Origin: Petrosia ficiformis
Taxonomy: Eukaryota; Porifera; Demospongiae; Haplosclerida; Petrosiidae
Direction: 5' to 3'
Assembly: GCA_947044365.1 (NCBI GenBank)
Contig: OX345636.1
Coordinates: forward strand, 61,383,537 to 61,447,536
DNA length: 64,000 bases
Translations under genes and position numbers: made by a program
The notes under the pieces: model-generated
What the model was told of the DNA's origin: nothing
The model's input: only the letters and a program-made list of their open reading frames with translations
The model's database searches: none
In this document: piece after piece, positions 21,831 to 35,328 of the stretch
Layout: every line of letters begins with the position of its first letter
Position numbering within the stretch: position 1 is the first letter of the stretch

Positions 21831-23314
21831 ATGTGGAAATATATAGCTGCTCTATATAGTACATCTCTGCAAGAAATGGACCTAATGACTATGCATGTGA
21901 GTGTATACCCCTCCTATAGAAGTGAAAGCTTTTTTCTTCATTATAATTATTATGTGCATGAACAAAAAGTTATCAAATCAGATGTAGAGAGTTCAGACCA
22001 GGACACTAATGATTACAAAATGATGGAGAAGGACTTTACAGATGATTACAAGGACTTTACAGATGTGTCTAACATTGCAAGACTTTAACATTATGCTCAA
22101 GTATTTTCATGCAGTTAATGAAGCTTTCTAAATGTTGTATATGTAACTGCCCCATATTGTTTTAACTGATTACAGGAACCTCCAGTGAAACGAAAAGAAG
22201 ACTTAACCAGCAGCTACCTATCAGATATTGAGGATGACATTCTACCCATTGCTCATAATTCTAAAGTAGTAAGCATTATTAATGGTTACATAGTATTACA
22301 ATATTTTGTAACTGATTACAGGAACATTCAATGATGAAAGAATCATCTGTGATAACTGTTAAAAGATCAACCCCAATTCTCACAAAAAGAGTACAAGAGT
22401 CCCCACCAAGACCTTTTGAACTCCCACAAAATTTTTCACAAGCCATTACCATAGCCTTATCGAATAAGAAGCTCGCTGGAAAGCCTAGAGCAAAATTTAT
22501 TACTACCATATTTCAGGCAGTGTACAGTGGTGTAACCATACAATATAAGATATACTTACAACCTACCCTCCAATCAAATACCCTGATGAAATAAGTACTG
22601 TATGGTACATTTACATACTTATGCATGTCAAACAATTAATGTTTTGGTCATACAACACCTTTATTCTATATTTCCACATTTAGGTGATCCGCCAATTCAA
22701 TATAGTAATGCAGAGAAATGTGGCCACAGAGTTTATAGAGCTTTGGAATGTCCTTGTTCCAAAGGTGTTATTACTAGCTGCTGATGATGAAGCAATTGGA
22801 ACAAAGACTTTCTTGGACACATATTTACATCATTAGGTGACAGATGGTAGGTTGTATAATCATTTGTGGAAATAATGTGCTGTAGATCATTCACATTCCG
22901 AAAGTGCTTGTTATATTTTACATGAAACTCTTCCCTTTCTTTCTTTGTAGATTACAGTCATGTACTGGCTATGGGATGCTTAGTATTAATGGCACCTGAT
23001 GTACGAACAAAGGTTGACCACACAAGAGTTATATCTATACTTCGGGTATATAATCTAGTAATAATTATAAAATACATTTCATATAGCTGTTACAAATTAC
23101 AATGTACAGGCATATTTTTATTTTATATATAAAATGCATGAATGTATTAAAAGCATATGATGTGTGTAATATTATACATAATTATTCTTGTTTACAGTAC
23201 ACAGCTGATGTGAAAGTGGAATCCGGAAGTAAGTCAAGTTCCAACTACTCAGCCTATGTACTAAAATTGGAAGTGGGCAGTAAAACTGTGCTAATTCGTG
23301 AAAATTTTAATTGA
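21831..23314 (+). pseudogene. Decaying multi-exon gene of unknown family
   Basis: Exon-like segments on plus: 21831-21896 (starts MWKYIAALYS), 22176-22268 (EPPVKRKEDLTSSYLSDIED), 22322 to about 22590 (RPFELPQNFSQAITIALS, KPRAKFITTIFQAVYSG), 22684-22857 (VIRQFNIVMQRNVATEFIEL), 22951-23045 (DYSHVLAMGCLVLMAPDVRT) and 23198-23314 (YTADVKVESGSK). Consecutive acceptors read ACTGATTACAG or similar. Phases fit across several junctions, but the 22684 exon has an in-frame TAG at 22834 before its likely donor GTAGGT, and the 22322 exon seems to need a frame change near its end. The middle region recalls a helical domain common in invertebrate uncharacterised proteins; I do not name it. Either a pseudogene or wrong exon ends. 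Confidence 0.45.
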
Positions 23315-23631
23315 TAGGCCTTTTGTGAAATATTCAATCACGAATATTTTCCGGCATACGGTATATCAAAAGATATCTGGAAACAATGGGGTCTTTTACA
23401 CCATGTAAGAACAAAATCTACGATAAAGAATTATTTATCATGTCATAACTTTCAATCTGTCACCAAAAAAACGCTGCAAAAGTGGTGGGTGTAATGTCTC
23501 ATCTACCATCAACCATGATAATCCATTTCCGAAGGTACGTACATAATTATTCCTATAATTTAACCATAAATGATTCAACTTTGTAAAATTTTCATGGAAA
23601 GAAAACAAAGGAGTAAAACTCCTATCCACAG

Positions 23632-23797
23632 TGACGAATCTAACAAATATACATTCAAAATGAACATACAGGGAAAAAACAAAACTGACTATACGTTATT
23701 TGACATGTTAGTTCATATAGGCTCTGCTCTTGGAGGAGGACATTGTATTGCTTATGTTATGGTAAACAGCCACTGGTTTGAAATGAATGACAAACAG
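23632..23797 (+). CDS. Exon of a ubiquitin-specific protease (His-box region)
   Basis: Acceptor CTATCCACAG, donor GTATAT. It encodes about 55 residues including DYTLFDMLVHIGSALGGGH and CIAYVMVNSHWFEMNDK. This is the His-box end of a USP (peptidase C19) catalytic domain, which normally reads YxLxAVLVHxGxxxGGHYxAY then WYxFNDxxV. The catalytic His is present (GGGHCIAY) and the final Asp is in MNDK. GGGH in place of GGH and C for Y are unusual. No Cys-box exon and no downstream exon are found in the window, so it is a fragment: an isolated duplicated exon or part of a gene broken by repeats. 23320-23520 has further coding-like text. Confidence 0.7.
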
Positions 23798-23817
23798 GTA
23801 TATAAATATATAAATTA

Positions 23818-23862
23818 AATACCACTTCCACATAACTATTATGTTGAAGTGGTATTTAATTT
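23818..23862. repeat. Hairpin remnant, AATACCACTTCCACATA ends
   Basis: AAATACCACTTCCACATAA and TTATGTTGAAGTGGTATTT form a near-perfect hairpin immediately after the USP exon. The same terminal sequence bounds the element at 33930-34048. Confidence 0.7.
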
Positions 23863-23864
23863 TA

Positions 23865-24440
23865 TTTCCAAAGCAAGGCACCATCCCAACCGTGTTCCTG
23901 TGCTTTTTTCGGTTTTGATATATATCCCTACATATTCTTTCAATTTAAAAATGTTTATTATTATGGGCCGTAGGGCCATCCCTATGATTGCTTTCCCACG
24001 CGTTCGAACTATATATAATTATTATATATAATTATTTTCTTGTGTCCACTTTCGCAAGTATGCGTTGTATACGTAGTTGCGTCATTCCCGGGGGCTCGGT
24101 CAATTAATGGGTGTGGCGCGTAAAAGAACGCGCGCTCGAGCTCTACACGAGTCTACAGACCAGCAGAAAGAAAGCTGCCTGTAGCTAAGTAGCTTACGTA
24201 GAAACTGGAACTAGTAGCTAGCCATTCTGCCTGAAATATATTCCTAAAGTTCTACAAGGTCCTTTGAAAGGTCAGGAGAGTAGATAATCAAAATAATAAC
24301 TATAATAAGCTGATGTGTTTTAGGCATGATAATTCAGCCATGGTTACTGAATGCTGGACACCACAAAGCAGTCGTAGGGATACTTTTGTCTTCACTTAAA
24401 TTTGTAAAGCAATCATAGGGATGTTTTTTTTCTCTGTATA
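23865..24440 (+). repeat. Dispersed repeat family A, copy 1
   Basis: Contains GTGCTTTTTTCGGTTTTGAT, TGGGCCGTAGGGCCATCCCT, a CpG-rich middle (GTGGCGCGTAAAAGAACGCG) and CAGGAGAGTAGATAATCAAA. Other copies: 26785-27165 (inverted), 33160-33380 (3' half), 35245-35770 and 56240-56665. The higher CpG in the middle stands out from the AT-rich host. Family not recognised; no coding potential. Confidence 0.8.
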
Positions 24441-25000
24441 CACTTGTTTATAATTACAATTATAGCGTATACTGCTGTCAACAGTGATTGCACTGTGTTG
24501 ATGCTTTGATAATTAAGAGAATTGTAGACTAGCTATCAATCTATCTATATACAACTTACATGAGATATTTACATAATTGTTAAAATGACCACATTAAGTT
24601 TAGTCACCGGATGATAAACTGGTCACATTATTACTACAACTCAAAAAAATCTATTCAAAATGCTTTGTACTTTTAAATTTAACCTTTTTTTTCCCTTGAA
24701 TTGATTGGGTTAAAGAAGGCCCAACCTTTGAACTAACTAGAAACACATTCATTGATGCACTTCCTGAATTATCAAATTTCCAAACATAATGTACTAAATA
24801 CCAACTAAATTATCACTGAAATTGGTTCTGGGCTACTGGCCTTTGCAATTCCCTATAATCAATTGTAGACGGTGTTCTGACCCTCCATTTCAACTGTCCT
24901 GGAGTTCCAACCTTTGGATGCATCTAGAATTGCTAATTACTATATTATTATCCACACAAACAAAATTATAAATTAAATTATTAAAAAAACAATAATTACA
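24440..25000. other. No feature seen
   Basis: AT-rich sequence downstream of repeat A and downstream of the minus-strand gene's last exon. No exon, array or paired termini recognised. Confidence 0.5.
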
Positions 25001-28000
25001 TTAATATATTTCTTCAGATTCTTTTTGTTTACTGTGTGGATGTGTTTGTGACAATAATTGTAAAATATAAGGAGTTAGTTCATTTACCTGTAAAAAAAAA
25101 GATAGGAAAAGAAATGTATCACATTATAATAATTATTATGTCTACGGAATTATAATACTAATTCCATTTTATATAATATGACAAGGTTCATAATGGTGAT
25201 GATCGATATTTATATTGTATCACATATACTGTACAATATTGGCTTCTGGGTATATTGATAAACAGTTTAGTATACTTGGTTTCACACAAACAGACAGACA
25301 GACAGAACACCAGATTACAGTAACCCTCCATTCCACTTACGTGAGCAAGAGTTAACAAGATATATAATATTTATAAAGAGGAAAGATTATCACTATGATT
25401 ACTTTGTTGCATCAGTAATAAGTCCACCATTGCTGAACCAAAGAAGTTTCTCATGTTATAAACCCAATATAATCCATACTAACAATAGTTAATAGTTATC
25501 TGTCTCCCATTCTTTATAGATAATGTATGTCAGCTATTAGTTTCTACAAGCTACTGTTTATTGTACTAGCTCAAATTTGTGTTGTCTCATGATATGTCCC
25601 ACCCATAAATTAATGATTTCAACCATTGCTTGGCCTAGCTTTGTGCCATACTTACTCCATATTGTCACTTTATAAGTATATAAAATTTATACAAAATGAT
25701 AACACTCACTGATAATCTTCTTTCCGGTACATATACATCATCTACTGTGAGAGGAAGAAATTATAATAGATGTTCATAATGTAACATGATGTATATACCT
25801 TCTTGAGTCTTCATAGTTTTCAAGACACTAACAAAATCCAATACACTATAATATAAAAGACATTCTTTAAAGCAGTACATTATGATAATTATTATGAACA
25901 AAATAATTATGTGATAATTACAGGTACATACACATTGTGTTTCTTCATGTTCAAATGAAGACAATAAGTGAGTTACAAGTAATAGTTATAACATACCTCC
26001 AAGTGCCACATGGAATATATTGTCACTGTGATGACATCAGGCCTGAGGGTGTGGTGTCATTGCAGAGACAATATATTCCATGTGTGCACGAGGAGGTATG
26101 TTATAACTGTTTCATAGCATGGAAATGAAGCATTGAAGTATCCTTGTTGTGTGGAATATTCCATTCCAGTACTTTTGCCATTGTAATAACATTGGTAGAC
26201 CAAAATCATGTGATATGATTATTACAATGTGTGTGATATATTAAAACTATTACCTAACCCTACATGTAGCTGACAATTGTAGAATGCTATCTTGATGCAG
26301 TCAGTGCCAACATTTCTCATAATGGCACTGCAGTCATGCAATGGCAACATGTGAGATGAGGCACTGTGGTTATACCACATGCTATATGTTAGCATTGCTG
26401 GCCTTTTGATATTCAGCACTACATGCTACATATCAAGTATTTGGAATGAATGGTCATTAAGTTCCTTAAATAAATTATTTATGGAATGAAGTTCATACTT
26501 GAAGGTATCTGGTAATAGTTCTCAAATTTGATGTAGATGAGTTTGAAGAACATCTCCTTTTGAAAAATGAATCAGAGCTCGATGGAATAAAGCACATTGA
26601 AGAGGAGGAGATATCTGATAAAGATAAGAATATTAATCAAACATGTACATGTACATGAGAGCTTGTGGATGAGATCAAATAATTATATTCACCCTCACAT
26701 AAAGCAATGGTTGGGTGGCTGTTTTGAGCCATACATTTAACAAGAAGATATAATATTATGGATAAAAAAGTATCACATTCATTGCTTTGTGTTGTCCAAC
26801 ATTCAGTAATCATGAGTGATTTTTTACATACCTGAAGCACAATAGCCTATTATTTTCATTATCTACTCTTCTTACTTTTTAGATGTTCTTGTAGAACTTT
26901 AGGAATATATTGCATCTAGAACAACTATTAGTTCCAGTTTCTATGTAAAGCTACAAGTAGCTTTCTTTCTGAAGGTCTGTAGGGCTCGAGTGCGTATTCC
27001 ATATTATGCGCCTCGCCCATTATTTAACAGAGTCCTAAGGAATGACACCACTTCCCTACATATACAATGCATTCTCGCATATGTGACAAAAACATAAATA
27101 TTCATTAAACCCCATGGAAAGCAGTTATAGGGATGGCCCTGCAGCCCATAAAAACAAATTATGAATACCTGAGAGAAGACTTGTTTCATCATATGAATAG
27201 CGTCATCCCACAACTCATTATCCAATAGGATAGTCAATGCTTGTAGTTCAACATTAGGATAATCACTGTGTGTATGGAATATAATTATAAATGTATAATA
27301 TACATGAATGTACATGTACATTCAACATTAGGATAATCACTGTGTGTATGGAATATAATTATAAATGTATAATATACATGAATGTACATGTACATTCAAC
27401 ATTAGGATAATCACTGTGTGTATGGTATATAATTATAAATGTATAATATACATGAATGTACATGTACATTCAACATTAGGATAATCACTATGTGTATGGA
27501 ATATAATTATAAATGTATAATATACATGAATGTACATGTACATTCAACATTAGGATAATCACTGTGTGTATGGTATATAATTATAAATGTATAATATACA
27601 TGAATGTACATGTACATTCAACATTAGGATAATCACTGTGTGTATGGAATATAATTATAAATGTATAATATACATGAATGTACATGTACATTCAACATTA
27701 GGATAATCACTGTGTGTATGGTATATAATTATAAATGTATAATATACATGAATGTACATGTACATTCAACATTAGGATAATCACTGTGTGTATGGAATAT
27801 AATTATAAATGTATAATATACATGAATGTACATGTACATTCAACATTAGGATAATCACTATGTGTATGGAATATAATTATAAATGTATATATACATGAAT
27901 GTACATGTACATTCAACATTAGGATAATCACTGTGTGTATGGTATATAATTATAAATGTATAATATACATGAATGTACATGTACATTCAACATTAGGATA

Positions 28001-31000
28001 ATCACTGTGTGTATGGAATATAATTATAAATGTATAATATACATGAATGTACATGTACATTCAACATTAGGATAATCACTGTGTGTATGGTATATAATTA
28101 TAAATGTATAATATACATGAATGTACATGTACATTCAACATTAGGATAATCACTGTGTGTATGGAATATAATTATAAATGTATAATATACATGAATGTAC
28201 ATGTACATTCAACATTAGGATAATCACTGTGTGTATGGAATATAATTATAATGTATAATATACATGAATGTATATGTACATTCAACATTAGGATCATCAC
28301 TATGTGTATGGTAATAACAATACTTATACATGAATGTACATGTTTTAGTCAATGAGAATAGGCACATACATGTACATGAATACATGTACATGTGAATTTC
28401 AACAATAGCTTCAGATGCCAACTAATGATAATTATTATTTCAAATGAAAAGAGGCTATACTTCAGTCCAATTCAACATTTTCATGGTGGTGGTGGTAGTT
28501 ACATTTTTGAGAGTTAAAACACAATATGGCAATAGTAAGTACTACTGTAAAGTACTGTTACTGTTATAATAGTACCACTAATACAGTGAATTCATATAGT
28601 GTATACTACATGTATAGTACTATGTATAGTACATGTATAGTACATGTATAGTACATGTATAGTACATATATAGTACATGTACATGTGCATGTAGTGTAAT
28701 ACCGTATACATGTTCGTGGAAATATTAACAGTAGTAAATATTGACAGTTTGCTATTCACAGAGTATTGATGAATTAAAGTTTGACAATTAACTAACCCTG
28801 TTGATACCTATAAACGTCAAGATCAATTAACGTGTAACTCCTACAGAAGACGTCATGTATATCAACAGTTAAATTTTTGAAGTCCTTTGATATTTTTCTA
28901 TTATACAGGAGAGAACATGTATTTAAATTTACTTTAAGCTATTCCAAAAATTGAAGCTATATGAGTAACCAAATCCAAATTGTAAGAGATCGAATTGACA
29001 AAGATGCTAAGTGTGGGTGCTGGCACTGACCACGGCACTTTCAAAAACTTGGCTTGCTGCTTTCCTTTGACTAACAAAGCATGATTTTGGTACCTACATG
29101 TACATGTATGACTTTCTTAGAAGGTCCTCTGTCTAAGCAAGTAGGTTGAAAGTCTGTGTTTTGCAACACAGACTTTTAACCTACTTGAGTGGATAATAAA
29201 GGAAATCCCCACAAACGACAAATACAAGATGCTAAGAGTTTTCCATTATCAAGATAATCACCAGGTGTAGTCTAACATAGACCAAGAAAATACATTACAT
29301 ATTCAATAATTATTATACACTTTACATGTACATATACATGTACATGTAAAGTGTATGTAATGCATAATTATTTTACTGTAAATGTATAATGTGTACATAC
29401 CTCATCAGCATTGGTTGTTATTGGAAACAGACTATCAACAAACATCTGAGCATGATCAGTGATACGCTTGCACTATATAAAGAATATTAATCACATCATA
29501 ATTATAATTATTTACTAGTAATACAACACATGTATATAAAAATACATCATACATGTACATGTACATGTATATTATGTGTTGTATCAACTTGCATACATAC
29601 AACATGTATTACATACATGTACATGTATACCAGATCTTATAATACACATGAAAATTCATGTGCCTAGTATGCTAACAATAGGTGTAGAAATAATAAACAA
29701 ACAAACAAAATAAACAATCAGCCATAATACAGGATACTGTAAAAAATAATAAATATACAGTTATTAACAGTACATGTATTCAGGTAATATACATGTGTAT
29801 CTGGATGTGATAGTGAACTTCACAATTAGGTATGTTTGTATGTGTACAAGTACATGTACATCTAGTTGTATACATGTCTGTATGGGTAGTGACTGGGTAC
29901 ATGGTTATATACAGCCTGTACTACCAATATTTCACATGTACATGTACATGTATGTAAATGTGTTGTATGTACATGTACATGTATACATGTCTGTATGGGT
30001 AGTGACTGGGTACATGGTTATATACTACCAATATTTCACATGTACATGGATTTCCACACCATGTCATGAATTAGTTTTAGACTCTTGTTTGCATTACTCA
30101 GGTCCTCTATGCACTGTATTCATGGCACTTCAATCTAATCTCCATCATCCTTTATAATGTAGTGATCAAGTTAGCTCAATGTGATAGTCACATACCTTAA
30201 ATTTCTTAGTTTAGTATTAGCTTTATTCTTTATTAACTGGTACTAACAGTTAATATATTATAATTTATATTATTCATATTAATAAAATGTATATATATGT
30301 ATTACACATGTATATACATGTACATGTACATGTTTAGAAATGTCCAAATATCTGACTCATTAAAGCTACACATAACACTGGATTCTGAACTGAAAGCTCA
30401 CTCAATTGTGATGATAACTAGTAAATGAATGATAAATAGTACATAAACAAGTAAATAATGTATAATGTATACAATACATACCTCAGAGCTAAGTGGAAGT
30501 GTAGCTGGTTTACCAGTATCATTCTGAATGTATAAAGTTTATGATGCAATTATATAAATATTAATAATAGATATGATGGACAATAGAATACATTACATCA
30601 TCATACTGAAATAAAAACTATTAAGATATCATTTGTGATATCATCATTACTCATTGCTGATTTGCTCTTCTCAATCTAGTAATCATGTACATGTATTGTA
30701 CACATGTATATGTATTGTACACATGTACATGTATTGTACACATGTACATGTATTGCACACATGTACAGTACATGTAGTGCACACAATACCTTTAGTAGCT
30801 ATACTGAGAGTATAGTGATATACCATGTACATGTACATGTACAGTTCCCCTACATGTACATATACTTGTGTACATGTATCTTTAGTGGCGGATAAGCTAT
30901 ACTGAGAGTATAATAATATACACATGTACATGTACATGTACAGTACATGTAGTGCACACTATACATGTACATGTACATATACTTGTGTACATGTATCTTT

Positions 31001-34000
31001 AGTGGCGGATAAGCTATACTGTATAGTACATGTAGTGTACACTATACCTTTAGTAGCTGGTACGCCATACTGAGAGTATAATGATTGGATAATAAAGGAA
31101 ATCCCCACAAATGACAAAGATGAGATGCTAAGAGTTCTCCATTATCAAGATAATCACCAGGTGTAGTCTAACATAGACCAAGAAAATACATTACATATTC
31201 AATAATTATTATACACTTTACATATACATGTACATGTACATGTACATATATAATTTAGTGATTTAACATATACACATGTAAACCATGTACAGTGTATGTA
31301 ATGCATAATTATTTTACTGTACATGTATAATGTGTACATACCTCATCAGCATTGGTTGTTATTGGAAACAGACTATCAACAAACATCTGAGCATGATCAG
31401 TGATACGCTTGCACTATAAAAAGAATATTAATCACATCATATTTATAATTATTTACTAGTAATACAACACACATGTATATAAAAATACATCATACATGTA
31501 CATGTATCAACTGTATACATGTACATACATGTACATACATGTATATTATGTGTTGTATTAACTTGCATACATACAACATGTATTACATACATGTATACCA
31601 GATCTTATAATACACATGAAAATTCATGTGCCTAGTATGATAGCAATAGGCGTAGAAAATATAAACAAACAAACAAAATAAACAAGCAGCCATAATGGCT
31701 TAGAAAATTCATAAAACACACCACAAAGGGTTGATACATGTAGTTTTACTATTATACATATACATGGGTTAATTACATGTACTGTACATGTACATGTACA
31801 TGTGTTTCACAGATTAAACATTGTGTAAAGGAACAGCTCTTCTAAAGTCTGTTCATATTCATGATGACCTTAAAATTATGAAAGCACAAAAGTGCTGAAT
31901 CCTTGGTGCTGTTACGTAACTCAGATACAACTTCTCTTTCATTTTTTTCTAATAAACCTCATCTCTGTTTTCTTACTTAACTTTTGCAGTGAAACAGGGT
32001 TACTATGTTTTATTGCAAAAGTATATCCACAACTACAGGCCCATAATCTAATGTGCAACTTAGTATGACACTGTGGACACTTTTTATATGGAGCCATGAT
32101 AAAAAAGAGGTACAACTGTTAAAACAAAAACAACTACAAAAAAAACTCACTGTTAAACCATCAAGACGACAACACTGGCAGTACATCACCTACCACGTGG
32201 TCCAAAGGCAGGAACCTCTGCCGACCTCATATATAATTAATTAATTATTTTGGCTGACTTGGCAATTTTATATCTCCAAACTTGGGTGCTGGAATTCTTG
32301 TTATACAGCTCGTGCAAAATTAGTACACCTACAAGCAACGTCTTGTATGTGTACTCCTGTATAAAAACACCTTTTTGAATTGAAAAAGACCCTCCAGGTT
32401 AGCCTAAGTATAAATAACGCCATATCTTTCGAACCAAGAATTTTCATAAAATTTCGCACAGTTGTTAGAAAGAGTGTGGAATTTAGGTCATGTCGATACT
32501 CTAATTTCGATCTCTAGACAAACGACTTTGCTTATTTCGTAGTAACACACAGACAGACAAACAGACACAACAGACTACCGTAATCCTTCGCTGTGGATGT
32601 GCACCGAGGATTAATAATGTACATGTACATGTATATACATGTAGTATAGTGTATAGTTTAATATCATAAGGTTAATGACTAACCATCTCTCCATATTAAT
32701 TGATAAATGGTTCCATCATTCAGTAAAACACAAGAAGTGTTTTGAAATAGGATGAACACAAAGAGATACTATATATCTGGAGTCACATTGCTGGAAGAAA
32801 AGATGAATAGATAGAATTGAATATCCCACATCTGTATATTGTATGTAGTGCTGAGATAATAATACAAACACTATTACTAGTCTATTAAACATGTATATAC
32901 ACATGTACATGTATACATGTATATGTACATGTAGTGCTGAGATAATAATACAAACACTATTACTAGTCTATTATACATGTATATACACATGTACATGTAT
33001 ACATGTGTATGTACATGTAGTGCTGAGATAATAATACAAACACTATTACTAGTCTATTATACATGTATATACACATGTACATGTATACATGTATATGTAG
33101 ATGTAGTGCTGAGATAACAATACAAACACTATTACTAGTCTATTATACATGTACGTGTCAATTAACGGGTGTGTTACATAGAAACTTGAGCTATTCTAGG
33201 TACAATATATGACTAAAGTACTACAAGATCCTCTACAAAGTAAGAAAAGTAGATAATCAAAATAATAACTACATGTGTGTATAATAGGATGTTGTGCTTC
33301 AGACATGATAAAGTCACCCATGATTAATAAATGTTGGACACCACAAACCAATTATATATTTTTCTCAATATATCTTGTTTTTTCCTATAATCATGTTTAA
33401 CCATTTTCATGGATTCCATAAGTAAATAGAAATATTTTCTATATATTACATTATGTTAAATGTATTGCTCTAGTGTGAATCTGGTTAAATACATGTACAT
33501 GTATACATGTAAATACTTACCTTACTCCATTGCCATGCTGTTCTTCTACACAGGACTTTAAAGTTTTTGATACCACACAAATCATTATCACATTATCTGT
33601 CTTGGAAATTATAAATGTAACTCTATAGTTACTGTAATAATTAATATCTAATCATTAATAATTAATTAATAACTAATTAATAACTAATTAATAACTAATA
33701 TAGCTGCACAAATTCTGTATATAAAAATAATTGATAACTATTGTACATGTATATTGATAAGTACACCAAATATTGAACTAATTTAGTGCAGAAATGAATT
33801 ATATATTAATTGTACTATTATAATAAATTATAAAAAGAATAATAAAAAACATTTTAAAAATGAAAGAGTATGTAGGGATATATATCAAAACCGAAAAAGC
33901 ACAGGAACAAGATGGCTTAGGCAACAAAATGAAATACCACTTCCACATAATTAACAACCGTACATAAGTATCACTGTTTTGTGTTTTGCCTTTACTCTAG

Positions 34001-35289
34001 CTATATATACTTATGTAGAGTTGTTATGTGGAAGTGGTATTTCAAGGGTACTGCACTGTGGAGTGCATTCATTCATTATTTTAATAATTACTTGAAGTTG
34101 AATCATTTTCTGATTTTGTTAATTAATAGACAGCTGCAATATCAATGGAGGGACCAACAATTATGGACAGTACATATACATGTAGGAGCTTATATGGCAT
34201 TTTGACTTGTACAGCAGAAGAGTGGTGCTACTTATCACTCAGTGGTAACTATAACAACACCTACACAAATCATTATCTTTAAGAATTTTATTTTTAAGAA
34301 TCCACATGCATTCCCAGAAATTCATTCAAGAATTTGTTTTGTTTGCTTAGAGGAGACATTTTATGGATATAATAGTAAACAGATGTCCACAAAAATTTTT
34401 GAAAAATAGCTACCCTGAGAATGAATGTGGCGAGTTTTGGCAGCTATACACTTATCTTTCACACTCAATAAAAGAAGCAGACTAAATTAAGTATCCAACT
34501 ATCACTACACTGACATGACTAATTTCATTTACTTCCTATATAAACTGTCTGGACAGCAAGTGATTAAAATTATTATATGTCCAATCATACTCCAATGACT
34601 GATTATCTCATAAGATAATAACATTTTCAAGCCATCCCTCAGAAAGAAAGACACTCCATAATGATGCCACTTTCAACAGGACACAATCCACATTATGGAT
34701 GTTTAGATGTACATGCACATATAATTATGTAACTTACTTTAATAAAATCTGTGCTATTCACAACATAAGATTATGAGGAGCAGTGGTTCCTGTACTGGGT
34801 ATCATCTACACACCTGAATCCACAGTGAAGAATTGGAATAAAGGACAATTTGAAATCAGAGAGGTGTGGTTGGATAAGAGAAATTTGCCATTTTCTGAAA
34901 CCATCATAAGGAATTTAATTAAAACAACATACATATATATACATGTATATGTACAAGTACATGTATAATAATATTATATATATCAGTTGATTATAATGAA
35001 ATCATTAAATAAATTCTGTTCACATTCATGATGACATCATTAGACATTATATTGTAATAATAATCATTATAGTGTATAGTGTAATGTCATAAGATTAATA
35101 CATGATTATACTGTAACTCAATAATAAAGTAATAGATTGAAATTTGACATACATTACATAATAAAAAATGGGAATGATTTTTATATGAAAATAGTGCAGA
35201 TCAAACGATTGTTGGCCATTCTAAACTAAAGTTATCATCATTTTTATGGCCCATAGGGCCATCCCTATAATTGCTTTCCACGGGGTTTA

Positions 35290-35328
<39 letters not shown>

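Noticed and set aside
32053..32244. 63-codon basic ORF on plus (KKEVQLLKQKQLQKKLTVKP)
   Set aside because: No splice sites or domain; adjoining sequence has stops and the region resembles an old repeat.
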